This document shows, in pieces, positions 43,074-53,175 of a stretch of 64,000 nucleotides of DNA. The notes under the pieces were generated by a model. It did no database searches and had not been told where the DNA came from. It saw only the letters and a list, made by a program, of their open reading frames with translations. This DNA comes from Streptomyces cynarae (GTDB lineage Bacteria; Actinomycetota; Actinomycetes; Streptomycetales; Streptomycetaceae). Both the position numbers and the translations under genes were made by a program. The DNA lies in contig NZ_CP106793.1 in NCBI RefSeq assembly GCF_025642135.1, positions 3,083,001 through 3,147,000 of the forward strand. Reading direction: 5' to 3'. Within the stretch, counting starts at the first letter, position 1. The number at the start of each line of letters is the position of its first letter.

Positions 43074-43967
43074 ATGACCCAAGTGCTCGACAAGCCGGTG
43101 GGGGTGCGGGCGCCCGCCTCGCCGGCCGCACGCACCGCCCGCCGCAGGGCCGCCCTGGAGTGGGTCGCGGTCCACTCCCTCGGCGTGGCCGCCGCCCTCT
43201 TCTTCACTCTGCCCTTCGTTTTCGTGCTGCTGACCTCGCTGATGAGCGACAGCCAGGCGCTCAGCCGCGACCTGATCCCGCACACCTGGGAGTGGGGCAA
43301 CTACCGGAAGGTGTTCGACACACCCGGCTTCCTCACCTGGTGGAGGAACACCCTGGTCTACGCCGGCCTGGGCACCGTCCTGACCGTCGTGTCGTCCGTT
43401 CCGGTGGCGTACGCGCTCGCCAAGTTCCGCTTCCGGGGCCGGAATCTGTCCCTCATGCTGGTGATCTCGATGATGATGCTGCCACCGCAGGTGATCATCA
43501 TCCCGATGTACCTGTTCTGGGCGAAGCAGTTGGATCTGGCGGGCACGCTGTGGCCACTGATCATCCCGATGGCGTTCGGCGACGCGTTCTCCATCTTCCT
43601 GCTGCGCCAGTTCCTGATGACGATCCCGAACGAGTACCTGGATGCCGCGAAGGTCGACGGCTGCGGTGACCTGCGGACCCTGCTGAAGGTCGTGCTGCCC
43701 ATGGCCCGGCCGGGCATCGCCGCCGTCGGGCTCTTCCAGTTCTTCTACGCCTGGAACGACTACTTCGGCCCGCAGATCTACGCCTCCGAGAACCCGGGCG
43801 CCTGGACGCTGAGTTACGGCCTGGAGTCGTTCAAGGGCGCGCACCACACCGACTGGAACCTGACCATGGCCGCGACCGTGCTGGTCATGGCCCCCGTGAT
43901 CCTCGTGTTCTTCTTCGCCCAGCGGGCGTTCGTCGAGGGCGTCACGCTCACCGGAGTGAAGGGTTAG
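43074..43967 (+). CDS. Sugar ABC transporter permease (MalG/UgpE type)
   Basis: 297 residues with six membrane helices. The EAA loop is YLDAAKVDGCGDLRTLLKVVLPMARPG (about 192-216), and LLPPQVIIIPMYLFWAKQLDLAGTLWPLI is characteristic. The N-terminal 25 residues are cytoplasmic and basic. It is the last transporter gene, followed 10 bp later by the GH4 gene in the same operon. Confidence 0.94.
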   Translation: MTQVLDKPVGVRAPASPAARTARRRAALEWVAVHSLGVAAALFFTLPFVFVLLTSLMSDSQALSRDLIPHTWEWGNYRKVFDTPGFLTWWRNTLVYAGLGTVLTVVSSVPVAYALAKFRFRGRNLSLMLVISMMMLPPQVIIIPMYLFWAKQLDLAGTLWPLIIPMAFGDAFSIFLLRQFLMTIPNEYLDAAKVDGCGDLRTLLKVVLPMARPGIAAVGLFQFFYAWNDYFGPQIYASENPGAWTLSYGLESFKGAHHTDWNLTMAATVLVMAPVILVFFFAQRAFVEGVTLTGVKG

Positions 43968-43977
43968 TCAGCCACAC

Positions 43978-45243
43978 ATGAAACTCACCGTGGTCGGCGG
44001 AGGGTCGACCTACACACCTGAACTCATCGACGGATTCGCACGGCTGAGGGACACGCTGCCGGTCGAGGAGCTGGTCCTCCTCGACCCGGCCGCCGAACGC
44101 CTCGAGCTGGTGGGCGGGCTGGCCCGACGGATCTTCGCCAAGCAGGGACATCCCGGACGCGTCGTCACGACCGGCGACCTGGACGAGGCGGTCGAGGGCG
44201 CCGACGCCGTGCTGCTCCAGCTGCGCGTCGGCGGCCAGGCCGCACGGCAGCAGGACGAGACCTGGCCGCTGGAGTGCGGCTGCGTCGGTCAGGAGACGAC
44301 CGGCGCGGGCGGCCTCGCCAAGGCGCTGCGCACCGTGCCGGTGGTCCTGGACATCGCCGAACGGGTCCGCCGCACCAACCCGAAGGCCTGGATCATCGAC
44401 TTCACCAACCCGGTCGGCATCGTCACCCGCGCCCTGCTGAAGGAGGGCCACCGGGCCGTCGGACTGTGCAACGTGGCGATCGGCTTCCAGCGGAAGTTCG
44501 CCGCGCTGCTCGGGGTCACTCCCGCCGATGTGCACCTGGACCATGTGGGCCTGAACCATCTCACGTGGGAGACCGGTGTGCGCCTGGGCGGTCCCGAGGG
44601 CGGGAACGTACTGCCCAAGCTGCTCACCGAGCACGGCGAGGCGATCGCGGCCGATCTGCGCCTGCCCCGGAGCCTGGTGAACCGGCTCGGCGTGGTCCCG
44701 TCGTATTACCTGCGCTACTACTACGCGCACGACGAGGTCGTGCGGGAACTGAGGACGAAGCCCTCGCGCGCCGCCGAGGTCGCCGCCATGGAACGGGAGT
44801 TGCTCCAGATGTACGGCGACCCCGAGCTCGACGAGAAGCCCGATCTGCTCGCCCGGCGGGGCGGCGCCTACTACTCGGAGGCCGCGGTCGACCTCGCGGC
44901 GGCGCTGCTCGGCGGGTCCGGCTCGCCGTACCAAGTAGTGAACGCGTACAACCACGGCACGCTGCCCTTCCTTCCGGACGACGCGGTGATCGAGGTGCAG
45001 GCGGCCGTCGGCCCGCACGGACCGACCCCGCTGCCCGTACCTTCCGTGGACCCGCTGTACGCGGGGCTGATGGCGAACGTGACGGCGTACGAGGACCTGG
45101 CCCTGGACGCCGCCCTGCGCGGCGGCCGGGACCGCGTCTTCCGCGCCCTGCTCGCCCATCCCCTGATCGGCCAGTACGAGTACGCCGACGCCCTCACCGA
45201 CCGACTGATCGCGCACAACCGGGAGCACCTCGCGTGGGCCTGA
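43978..45243 (+). CDS. 6-phospho-beta-glucosidase (glycoside hydrolase family 4)
   Basis: 421 residues. GH4 enzymes hydrolyse phosphorylated disaccharides by a redox-elimination route needing NAD and a divalent metal. NAD motif GGGSTYTPELIDG at 7-19, metal Cys in GLCNVAIGF (about residue 164) and His in GLNHLTWET (about 195-203) are present, with DFTNPVGI nearby. Because the transporter brings in unphosphorylated sugar, a kinase is needed to make the substrate, and the downstream BadF-type kinase fits. The ATG at 43978 has no obvious ribosome site. Confidence 0.93.
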   Translation: MKLTVVGGGSTYTPELIDGFARLRDTLPVEELVLLDPAAERLELVGGLARRIFAKQGHPGRVVTTGDLDEAVEGADAVLLQLRVGGQAARQQDETWPLECGCVGQETTGAGGLAKALRTVPVVLDIAERVRRTNPKAWIIDFTNPVGIVTRALLKEGHRAVGLCNVAIGFQRKFAALLGVTPADVHLDHVGLNHLTWETGVRLGGPEGGNVLPKLLTEHGEAIAADLRLPRSLVNRLGVVPSYYLRYYYAHDEVVRELRTKPSRAAEVAAMERELLQMYGDPELDEKPDLLARRGGAYYSEAAVDLAAALLGGSGSPYQVVNAYNHGTLPFLPDDAVIEVQAAVGPHGPTPLPVPSVDPLYAGLMANVTAYEDLALDAALRGGRDRVFRALLAHPLIGQYEYADALTDRLIAHNREHLAWA

Positions 45244-46217
45244 CCGCAAGTGTCCTCGCCATCGACGCGGGCAACAGCAAGACCGACGTCGCCGTGGTGG
45301 CCGCCGACGGGGAGGTCCTCGGCACCGCGCGGGGCGGGGGGTTCCGGCCGCCGGCCGTGGGCGTGGAGACGGCGGTGGACGCCCTGGCTGAAGCCGTCGA
45401 GCGGGCCTGCGCGGCGGCGGGGGTCGCCTCGGTCACCCATGTCTCGGCCTGCCTGGCCAACGCCGACCTGCCGGTGGAGGAGGAACAGCTGGCCGCCGCG
45501 CTGCACGCGCGCGCGTGGGGCACGACGGTGGAGGTGCGCAACGACACGTTCGCGATCCTGCGGGCCGGGGTGGCCGAACCGAGAGGCGTCGCCGTGGTCT
45601 GCGGCGCCGGCATCAACTGCGTCGGCATGCGCCCCGACGGACGCACCGCCCGCTTCCCCGCACTCGGCCGCATCTCCGGCGACTGGGGCGGCGGTTGGGG
45701 CCTGGCGGAGGAGGCCATGTGGTGGGCGGCGCGTGCGGAGGACGGCCGCGGCGGCCCCACCGCCCTGGCACGCACGCTGCCGGCGCACTTCGGCCTCGCC
45801 TCGATGTACGCGCTCATCGAGGCGCTGCACCTGGGGCACATCGCCCACGACCGGCGCCACGAGCTGACCCCGGTGCTGTTCACGACGGCCGAGGAGGGCG
45901 ACCTGGTGGCCCGCGCGGTCGTGGACCGGTTGGCGGAGGAGGTGGTCACGATGGCGACGGTGGCGCTGAGGCGGCTGGACCTCCTGGAGGAGGAGACCCC
46001 GGTCGTACTGGGCGGCAGCATCCTGGCGGCCCAGCACCCCCGACTGGACGGCGCGGTAAGGGACCTCCTGGCGTCGAGGGCCCCGAAGGCGGTCCCCCAG
46101 GTGGTCACGGCCCGCCCGGTCCTGGGAGCGGCACTACTGGGCCTGGACCACGAACACGCCCCGAAGGAGGCCCAGGCACGGGCACGGGCGTACTACGAGG
46201 GACCGCAAGGCCGCTGA
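45234..46217 (+). CDS. BadF/BadG-type sugar kinase (N-acetylglucosamine kinase-like)
   Basis: 327 residues, ASKHA fold. The phosphate-1 loop is LAIDAGNSKTDVAV (about 8-21), and the second motif is VVCGAGINCVGM with GRISGDWGGGWGLAEEAMWW, a signature of GlcNAc/glucosamine kinases of this family. It probably phosphorylates the imported glycoside or its amino-sugar product for the GH4 enzyme. GTG 45234 overlaps the GH4 stop by 10 bp, which supports co-translation. It is the last gene of the operon. Confidence 0.85.
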   Translation: MGLTASVLAIDAGNSKTDVAVVAADGEVLGTARGGGFRPPAVGVETAVDALAEAVERACAAAGVASVTHVSACLANADLPVEEEQLAAALHARAWGTTVEVRNDTFAILRAGVAEPRGVAVVCGAGINCVGMRPDGRTARFPALGRISGDWGGGWGLAEEAMWWAARAEDGRGGPTALARTLPAHFGLASMYALIEALHLGHIAHDRRHELTPVLFTTAEEGDLVARAVVDRLAEEVVTMATVALRRLDLLEEETPVVLGGSILAAQHPRLDGAVRDLLASRAPKAVPQVVTARPVLGAALLGLDHEHAPKEAQARARAYYEGPQGR

Positions 46218-46658
46218 GCCGACGGGAAGTCGCGCCTGCGCGGCTGCGGGCGCCCGTGCGCTGGGCTCCCGCCCACCCAGCCGTGGCAGCGAAGCCACCG
46301 GGCGCCAGGTAGCTGCGGCAGCCGCCGCAGCCGCCATAGCTGCCGTAGCTGCCCTAGCTGCGGGCAGTCGAGCCGCCGTAGCTGCGGGCAGTCGTGCCGC
46401 TGGGGCGGCACGGGTGGGCGCTGGGGGTACCTCCCAGGCCGTCAAGGCACTGGGGGAGGCACCCCGTAGGCGCCGGGTCGCGCGACCTCCCCCGGCCCAG
46501 CCCACCCCCGGGAACCGAACACCACCAGAACGCGTATTCAAGAGCGGGGGGAGGGGCAACGCAACGGCACAGCTCAGCAACAAGATCACCCAAAGCCCTG
46601 TGCGGACAGCACCCCCGCGGCGATACTTGCCGCGACGGATGGCCAAGGGGGAGGTCAG
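46218..46658. repeat. Intergenic repeat region before the GlnX operon
   Basis: No gene in 441 bp. Contents: a 24-bp direct repeat with TAGCTGCGGGCAGTCG at 46355-46370 and 46379-46394; a GTGCCGC/GCGGCAC hairpin (46394-46411); one copy of the GC-rich interspersed element, from CTGGGGGTACCTCCCAG at 46421 to GGGGGAGG at 46459; and a CGCGGC/GCCGCG hairpin beside a TACTTG -10-like box near 46625, which may be the operon promoter. Confidence 0.75.
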
Positions 46659-48032
46659 GTGACACAGCTGCAGCACGGCGTCGCCCCACCGGCGACGCCC
46701 CTCGCACCCCGCCGCACCGCCTTCGCCGAGGGCGCCGACCGCCTGCGCGCCGCCGCCGCCACCGAACCCGGCCGGCTCCGCGTCATCGGCGCCGTCCTCG
46801 CCCTGCTCGTCGTATCCTTCGGCGCCGTCACCGCCTGGCAGATGACCGACCGCGCGGGCGCCGCCGACGACGTACTCCACCGCAGCCAGCCGCTCAGCGC
46901 GGGCGCCGCCGACATCTACCGCTCCCTCGCCGACGCCAACACCGCGGCCTCCAGCGGCTTCCTGGCGGGCGGCCAGGAACCCGCCGCGACCACCCTCCGG
47001 TACGAGAAGGACATCCGGACGGCCGCCGCGAAGCTGGTCACCGCCGCGGCCAACGCCGAGCCCGGCTCCCCCTCCGCGACCACCATCACCAAGCTCAACA
47101 CGCTGCTCCCGGAGTACAAGGGCCTCATCGAACGTGCCCGCGCCAACAACCGCCAGGGCTTCCCGGTCGGCGGTGCCTATCTGCGGGCGGCGAACGAGAA
47201 GATGCAGCAGGAGATGCTGCCGGCCGCCCAGGACCTGTACACCAAGGAGAACCAGCGGCTGCGCTCCGACTACAGGAGCGCCACTCCGTATCCCTGGTTC
47301 GCCCTCGCCCTCGGCGTCCTCGCGCTCGCCGCCCTCGGCTGGGCGCAGCGCCGCCACTACCTGCGGACCAACCGGGTGCTCAACCACGGTCTGGTCGCCG
47401 CCACGGCCGCCTCCGCGATCGTCCTGCTGTGGCTGGCCGCCGGCCACAGCGTCGCCCGCGCCGGCCTGAACTCGTCGTACGCGCACGGCATCCGCTCGCT
47501 GAACGTGCTGCACGACGCCCGTATCGCGTCCCTGAACGCGCGCGGCAACGAGAACCTGACCCTGGTCAGCCGCGGCGCCGAGACCGAGAAGCTGCCGAGC
47601 GGGGCGGTCGAGGACGCCTACGACTACGCGTTCCAGCAGGACATGGACGCACTCGGCACGACCCTCGCCAAGGCGGCCTCCCTCGCCGACGACCAGGCGG
47701 GCGAGCAGCCCGTGAAGGCCGCCACCGGCAACATGAAGGTGTGGCAGGAGCGCCACAAGCAGGCCCGGGCGGCCGACGACGACGGCAACTACCAGGCGGC
47801 CCTGAACAAGATCATCGGATCCAGGGCGGACCAGCCCACCGGCGAGTGCTTCGACAGCGTGGACGCGAACCTGGCGAAGGCGCTGGACCACGAGGAGAGT
47901 GAGTTCGTGCAGGCGGCGAGCGACGGCCGGGACGCCATGACCGGGCTCCCGGTGGGCGCGGCCGTCCTCGCCGTGCTGGGCGCCTCCGGCGCGGTGCTCG
48001 GCATCGGGCGCAGGCTGTCGGAGTACCGGTGA
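46659..48032 (+). CDS. glnX: GlnX-like membrane sensor of the PknG pathway
   Basis: 457 residues with four membrane segments (about 41-61, 205-226, 243-262 and 428-450). Two extracytoplasmic helical-bundle domains lie between them; the first contains DIYRSLADANTAASSGFLAGGQEP, the sort of four-helix sensor domain found in GlnX. In mycobacteria GlnX passes the amino-acid signal from GlnH to the kinase PknG. Position and order here match (membrane protein, binding protein, then kinase). GTG 46659 has GGGAGGTCAG upstream. Its stop overlaps the GlnH start. Confidence 0.82.
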   Translation: MTQLQHGVAPPATPLAPRRTAFAEGADRLRAAAATEPGRLRVIGAVLALLVVSFGAVTAWQMTDRAGAADDVLHRSQPLSAGAADIYRSLADANTAASSGFLAGGQEPAATTLRYEKDIRTAAAKLVTAAANAEPGSPSATTITKLNTLLPEYKGLIERARANNRQGFPVGGAYLRAANEKMQQEMLPAAQDLYTKENQRLRSDYRSATPYPWFALALGVLALAALGWAQRRHYLRTNRVLNHGLVAATAASAIVLLWLAAGHSVARAGLNSSYAHGIRSLNVLHDARIASLNARGNENLTLVSRGAETEKLPSGAVEDAYDYAFQQDMDALGTTLAKAASLADDQAGEQPVKAATGNMKVWQERHKQARAADDDGNYQAALNKIIGSRADQPTGECFDSVDANLAKALDHEESEFVQAASDGRDAMTGLPVGAAVLAVLGASGAVLGIGRRLSEYR

Positions 48033-49051
48033 GAGGGGGAGCGGCGATGATCGCACGGCGTCTGCGGGCGAGCGTGAAGGGCTGGGGCGGCGTGGCGGCG
48101 ATGCTCGTCGCCTGTGCGCTCACCCTGGTCCTCGCGCTGCTGCTGCCGCTGACCCACCCGCGCGGGAACGGTTCCACGAGCACCGGCGGCCCGGGCCTCG
48201 CCCAGGCCACCCAGGCCAAGGACGACTCCTGCGACGGCCACCCGGAGCGGCTGAGCCCGCCGCCGTCGAGCGACGAGACGGGCCGGGCGGTCACGGCCAT
48301 CAAACAGCGCGGCTATCTCTCGGTGGGCGTCGACCAGAACAGCTACCACTGGGGCTACCGCGACCCCAACAGCAAGGGCAGCGACCTCGAGGGCTTCGAC
48401 ATCGACCTCGCCCGCGAGATCGCCCGGCAGGTCATCGGCAGCCCGGACGCCGTCCGCTTCCACGCCATCCCCACCAACCAGCGCATTCCGGCGATCAAGA
48501 ACCACCAGGTGGACATGGTGGTGCGCACCATGACGATCACCTGCGCCCGGCTGGCGGACGTCTCCTTCTCCGAGCCGTACTTCACGACCGGCCAGCAGGT
48601 ACTCGCGCCCAAGTCCTCCTCGATCACGGGCTATGACACGTCGCTCGCCGGCAAGAGGATCTGCTCGGCCCAGGGTTCGACCGCGGGCGCGAAGCTGACC
48701 GAGGACAGGAAGTCCGGCCGGCTCGCCGCGTCGGCCGACATCTCCACCACCGTCCCCAACCAGCTCGACTGCCTGGTGAAACTGCAACTCGGCGAAGTCG
48801 ACGCGGTGGTCACCGACGGCGCGCTCGCCGCCAGTCAGGCCGCCCAGGACCCGACCGTCGAACTCAAGGGCAAGCCCTTCACGACCGAGTACTACGGCGT
48901 GGCGATGAACAAGGATGACAAGGATCTGGTACGCCGGGTCAACCAGGTGCTCGAGGACTACCGCAAGAACGGCTGGCAGGCCTCGTACACCAGGTGGCTG
49001 TCCCAGACGCTGGGCAAGGACTCGACGCCGTCACAGCCGCCTTCCACCTGA
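48029..49051 (+). CDS. glnH: GlnH-like amino-acid-binding protein (SBP family 3)
   Basis: 340 residues. A membrane anchor or uncleaved signal (MLVACALTLVLALLLPLTH, about residues 23-41) has no clear lipobox Cys, unlike the lipoprotein form elsewhere. The binding domain reads YLSVGVDQNSYHWGYRDPNSK, LEGFDIDLAREIARQVIG and VDMVVRTMTITCARLADVSFSEPYF. The family binds aspartate, glutamate or glutamine. The GTG at 48029 overlaps the GlnX stop (GTGA). It lies with glnX and pknG, so it should report external amino-acid levels to the kinase. Confidence 0.85.
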   Translation: MRGGAAMIARRLRASVKGWGGVAAMLVACALTLVLALLLPLTHPRGNGSTSTGGPGLAQATQAKDDSCDGHPERLSPPPSSDETGRAVTAIKQRGYLSVGVDQNSYHWGYRDPNSKGSDLEGFDIDLAREIARQVIGSPDAVRFHAIPTNQRIPAIKNHQVDMVVRTMTITCARLADVSFSEPYFTTGQQVLAPKSSSITGYDTSLAGKRICSAQGSTAGAKLTEDRKSGRLAASADISTTVPNQLDCLVKLQLGEVDAVVTDGALAASQAAQDPTVELKGKPFTTEYYGVAMNKDDKDLVRRVNQVLEDYRKNGWQASYTRWLSQTLGKDSTPSQPPST

Positions 49052-49137
49052 ACCGCGCAACCGACCTGGTACCACTGGAGAGTTGCCCCGGCGCACCGGA
49101 CAGGCGCGCGGGGAACGACGAGAGCGAGAGGTGATCG

Positions 49138-50459
49138 ATGGGCGTCACGGGACCCACCGGGCCGGTGCTGGACCGGGACGAGGTGGACCGTGCGCTGGCG
49201 CGGCTCGGTGCGGAGCACGAGGCCATAGAGACCTCGCTCCTCGCCCTCCAGGACCACGCGGGCCGCAGACTCCTCGAGGGCGCCGAGCTGACCGGCGTCA
49301 CCAAGGAGCGGTGGGCGTCGGCGGAGGCGTCGATCACCCTGCTGTGGGCGTACTTCGACGCCTACACGGACACGCTGCGCACCGCGCGGGACATCCGCTC
49401 CCGCAGGCGCTGGTCGAGCCGCGAGGACCTGGCCGAGCTGACCGAACTGCTGCGCGGCCCGAGCGTCACCGTCGCGGGCGGCATCACTGCGACGGCGAAC
49501 GCGCCGACCATGGCGGGCACCGGCCGGCTCAGCGAGCAGTTCACCCTGGAGCAGCTCGTGGACCGGATGAACGACCTGTACGCGTCCTCGCTGGACATGG
49601 TCGTCGCCGCCGACGCGGTGTGGTCGGCGCTGCCCGCCCGGATCGATCTACTGGCCGCGGAGTTGCAGCGCACGCGTCAACTCGCCCACTCGGTGGGCGT
49701 ACGCCCCGGTGAGCATCCGGCGGGCGACGACCTGGAGCGCATCACCCGCACCCTGACCAGGCTGCGCGAGCAGGTGGTCTCCGACCCGCTGGCGTACTGG
49801 GTCCCGGCCCAGGGGAGTTCGGCGCCCGGCGGCGGCAGGCCGGACACCACGGTGTACGACCGCCAGGCACGCGCCCTTGAGGACGTACGCCGGGAGATCG
49901 ACGCAGTACTGACGGTACGTCAGGACGCGGAGAAGCGGCTCGTCAGACTGCGCGACCTGCTCAGCCGCGCCGACCGCACCCTGGCCGAGGCCCGCAGCGC
50001 GCGCGGTGAGGTGCTGGCGAAGATCGCCGCCTCGGAGGTGCCCGCGGTCAGCGGCCCGCCCACCGCGCTGCAGGAGCAGTTGGCGACGGCCGCCGAGTAC
50101 CGCAGGCACGCCCAGTGGCACCGCCTCTCGCCGCTCCTTGACTCGCTGGAGCAGAGGGCGGAGGACGAACTCCAGCGCGCCCGTGAGTCGCTGACGGCGG
50201 TCACCGCGCCGCTCGCGGTCCGCGCCGAGCTACGCGGCCGCCTCGACGCGTACAAGGCGAAGGTGGCCCGGCACGGCCTGGCGGAGGACCCGCTGCTGGT
50301 CGAGCGGTACGACGCGGCCCGCCGCATGCTGTGGAGCGCGCCCTGCGACCTGAGGGCCGCCGAGCAGGCGGTGCTGCGCTACCAGCGGGCGGCCGCGGAA
50401 CTGCTCGGCGCGCGCGTGCCCGAGCCGGGCGCACCGGCCGACCGGAGGGGGAGGCATGA
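49138..50459 (+). CDS. Helical protein of unknown function between GlnH and PknG (frameshift at its end)
   Basis: About 440 residues, almost all alpha-helical with coiled-coil stretches (ALEDVRREIDAVLTVRQDAEKRLVRLRDLLSRADRTLAEARSARG); no signal or membrane segment. No family recognised. In this sequence its frame has no stop and runs 2.7 kb further through the kinase region. Adding one G to the G5 run at 50447-50451 ends it R-G-E-A and TGA, overlapping the pknG ATG (ATGA). I take that as the real end. Presence between glnH and pknG suggests a cytoplasmic adaptor or kinase partner. Confidence 0.7.
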
Positions 50460-53172
50460 GCCAGGCGGGGCGGGCGTGCCAGCGGCCCGGCTGCGAGGGG
50501 TCGTACGAGGACGTGGGCGGCGGCGAGCTGTACTGCGACACGTGCGGGCTCGCGCCGGTCGTCTCGGCGAAGGGCGCGGAGGGCTCGCCGCCCGCGGGGG
50601 GCACCGCGGACGGCAAGGGCTCCCAAGGTTCGGGGACCGGCGGTGCGCGGCCCGGTTCGGGAACGTCGTCGCGGTCGTCGCAGTCCCGGCGGTCGTCACA
50701 GTCGCGGCGGTCGTCACAGTCGCGGCGGTCGGTGTCGGGCCGGCTGTCCGGGAAGTCCACCGGCCGCTCGGTGTCGGTGCGCAGCTCCGGTTCCACCGGT
50801 GGGAGTTCGGGTCGCAGCCGGCTCGGCCTGGGCCTGGTGCAGGTCCCGGCGGTGCCGCGGCCCGACCCGCGGGCCATGGTGCTGGAGCGCGCGGAGGTGC
50901 CCGAACGCAAGCGGTTCTGCTCGCGCTCCGACTGCGGGGCCCCGGTGGGGCGGGCGCGCGGCGACCGGCCCGGACGCACGGAGGGGTTCTGCACCAAGTG
51001 CGGCCACCCCTATTCGTTCGTCCCGAAGCTGAAGGCCGGAGACATCGTGCACGGCCAGTACGAGGTCGTGGGCTGCCTGGCGCACGGCGGGCTCGGCTGG
51101 ATCTACCTGGCGGTGGACCGCGCCGTCTCCGACCGCTGGGTGGTCCTCAAGGGCCTGCTGGACACCGGCGACCAGGACGCGATGGCCGCGGCGATCTCCG
51201 AGCGGCGCTTCCTGGCGGAGATCGAGCACGCCAACATCGTGCGGATCTACAACTTCGTCGAGCACCTGGACCAGCGCACGGGCTCGCTCGACGGCTACAT
51301 CGTCATGGAGTACGTCGGCGGCAAGTCGCTGAAGGAGATCGCCAACGAGCGTCGCGCACCGGACGGGCGACGCGATCCGCTGCCGGTGGAACAGGCGTGC
51401 GCGTACGGCATCGAGGCGCTGGAGGCGCTCGGCCATCTGCACAGCCGGAACCTGCTGTACTGCGACTTCAAGGTCGACAACGCCATCCAGACCGAGGACC
51501 AGCTCAAGCTGATCGACATGGGCGCGGTGCGCAGGATGGACGACGACGAGTCGGCCATCTACGGCACGGTCGGCTACCAGGCTCCCGAGGTCGCGGACGT
51601 CGGCCCGTCGGTGGCCTCCGACCTGTACACGGTCGCGCGCACCCTGGCGGTGCTCACCTTCGACTTCCAGGGCTACACGAACGCCTACGCCGACTCCCTG
51701 CCCGACCCGGACACCATCGAGGTCTTCCGCCGGTACGAGTCCTTCTACCGGCTGCTGGTCCGCGCCACCGACCCCGACCCCGCGCGCCGGTTCGCGTCCG
51801 CGCAGGAGATGTCGGAGCAGCTGACGGGCGTGCTGCGGGAGGTCGTCGCGCTTCGGACGGGCCGTCCGAGGCCCGCGCTGTCGACGCTGTTCGGTCCGGA
51901 ACTCAAGGTCACGGACACGGAGTTGTTCCCGAGGCAGGCCGGGGAGGTGTCGCGGCTGGGGGCACGGGTGGTGCCGCGCGCCGCCTGCGCCGGGCGGCCG
52001 GGGGTGCGCTGCCCGCCACGCCGGGAACCGCGGGCTCCGGAACCGGGGGTGCGCTGCCCGCCACGCCGGAAACGGCGGGCTCCGGCACCGTGCGTGCCGC
52101 GTCCGCCTCTGCCGTCGTGGCCCCTGCCCCCGCCGCCCCTCCCGCCGTCTCCGGCTCCCCCGCCGCCGGTACCGGTCCGGGGGCGGCCGGGGGCACGGGT
52201 GGCACGGCCGCCGTCGGCGCCCCCGCCGTCGTCAAGCCGGTCGACGCCCCTGCCGCCGCACTCGCGCTGCCCGTCCCGCATGTCGACCCCGGCGACCCCA
52301 ACGCCGGTTTCCTGGCTGGTCTCATCGCCTCCGCGCCCGCCGAGCTGATCGTCGCTCTGCGCAGCGCACCCACCGCCTCCCCGGAGCTGAGGCTGCGCGA
52401 GCTGCGCGCCCGGCTGGAGATGGGTGAGACGGCGGGTGCCGGGCAGGCCCTCGCGGCCCTGGAGACGGACCACGCCGACGACTGGCGGGTCGTGTGGTAC
52501 CGCGGTGTCACCGCGCTCGTCACGGGCGACCACGAGGCCGCCGCGCTCTCCTTCGACGCGGTCTACGACGCCTTCCCCGGCGAGCCCGCGCCCAAGCTGG
52601 CCCTCGGCCTGTGCGCGGAGGTCCTCGGCCAGCTCGACAACGCCGCCGAGTACTACCGCCTCGTATGGACGACCGACCCGAGCTACGTCAGCGCGGCGTT
52701 CGGTCTGGCCCGCGTCCAGTTCGCCGCCGGTGACCGCCAGGGTGCCGTGCGTACCCTGGAGTCCGTGCCGGAGGCGTCCATCCACTACACCGCCGCCCGC
52801 GTCGCCGCCGTCCGGGCGCGGCTGCGGCAGCGCACCGGCCGGGGACCGGACCCGGCCTTCCTGGACGACCTGGTGGCCGCCGCGGGACAAGTGCAGGCGC
52901 TGGAGGCGTACGGTCTGGACGCCGTGCGGCGCGAGCAGTTGTCCACAGAGGTCCTGGGCTGTGCGCTGGACTGGGTACTCTCCGGTGGCCAGGGCTCCGC
53001 GCCGCCCGCGGCCGACGGGCGGGCGCTGCTCGGCAGCGACCTGGACGAGCGCGGCCTGCGCTTCGGCCTGGAGCGCTCGTACCGGACGCTGGCCAGGCTC
53101 GCACAGGGCGGCGAGGAGAGGATCGACCTGGTGGAACGTGCAAACCGTTACCGCCCCCGGACGTGGGTGTGA
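50456..53172 (+). CDS. pknG: Serine/threonine protein kinase PknG (frameshifted in this sequence)
   Basis: About 905 residues after adding one base. N-terminal zinc cluster (C8, C13, C27, C30), an SSQSRR tandem linker (about 74-91), a rubredoxin-like cluster (C155, C160, C179, C182), then the kinase: Gly-loop AHGGLGWIYL, VVLKGL, VMEYVGG, catalytic YCDFKVDN (Asp337, Lys339, Asn342), DMGAVRRM and YQAPEV. A Pro/Ala linker precedes a TPR domain that matches mycobacterial PknG (DDWRVVWYRGV, FPGEPAPKLALGL, AAFGLAR). The kinase frame stops at 52348 and the TPR is in another frame; adding one G to the G5 run at 51958-51962 joins them. PknG phosphorylates FHA partners to control 2-oxoglutarate metabolism. 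Confidence 0.88.
50675..50728 (+). repeat. 18-bp x 3 in-frame repeat in pknG
   Basis: Units at 50675-50692, 50693-50710 and 50711-50728, the last two identical, encode SSQSRR three times in the linker between the two zinc clusters. The Ser/Arg content makes it a candidate site for autophosphorylation. Confidence 0.85.
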
Positions 53173-53175
53173 TCG

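Noticed and set aside
49138..53172. A single 1344-residue plus-strand protein covering helical protein, kinase region and TPR
   Set aside because: The middle third is an off-frame reading of the kinase gene. A missing base in each of two G5 runs explains the false fusion.
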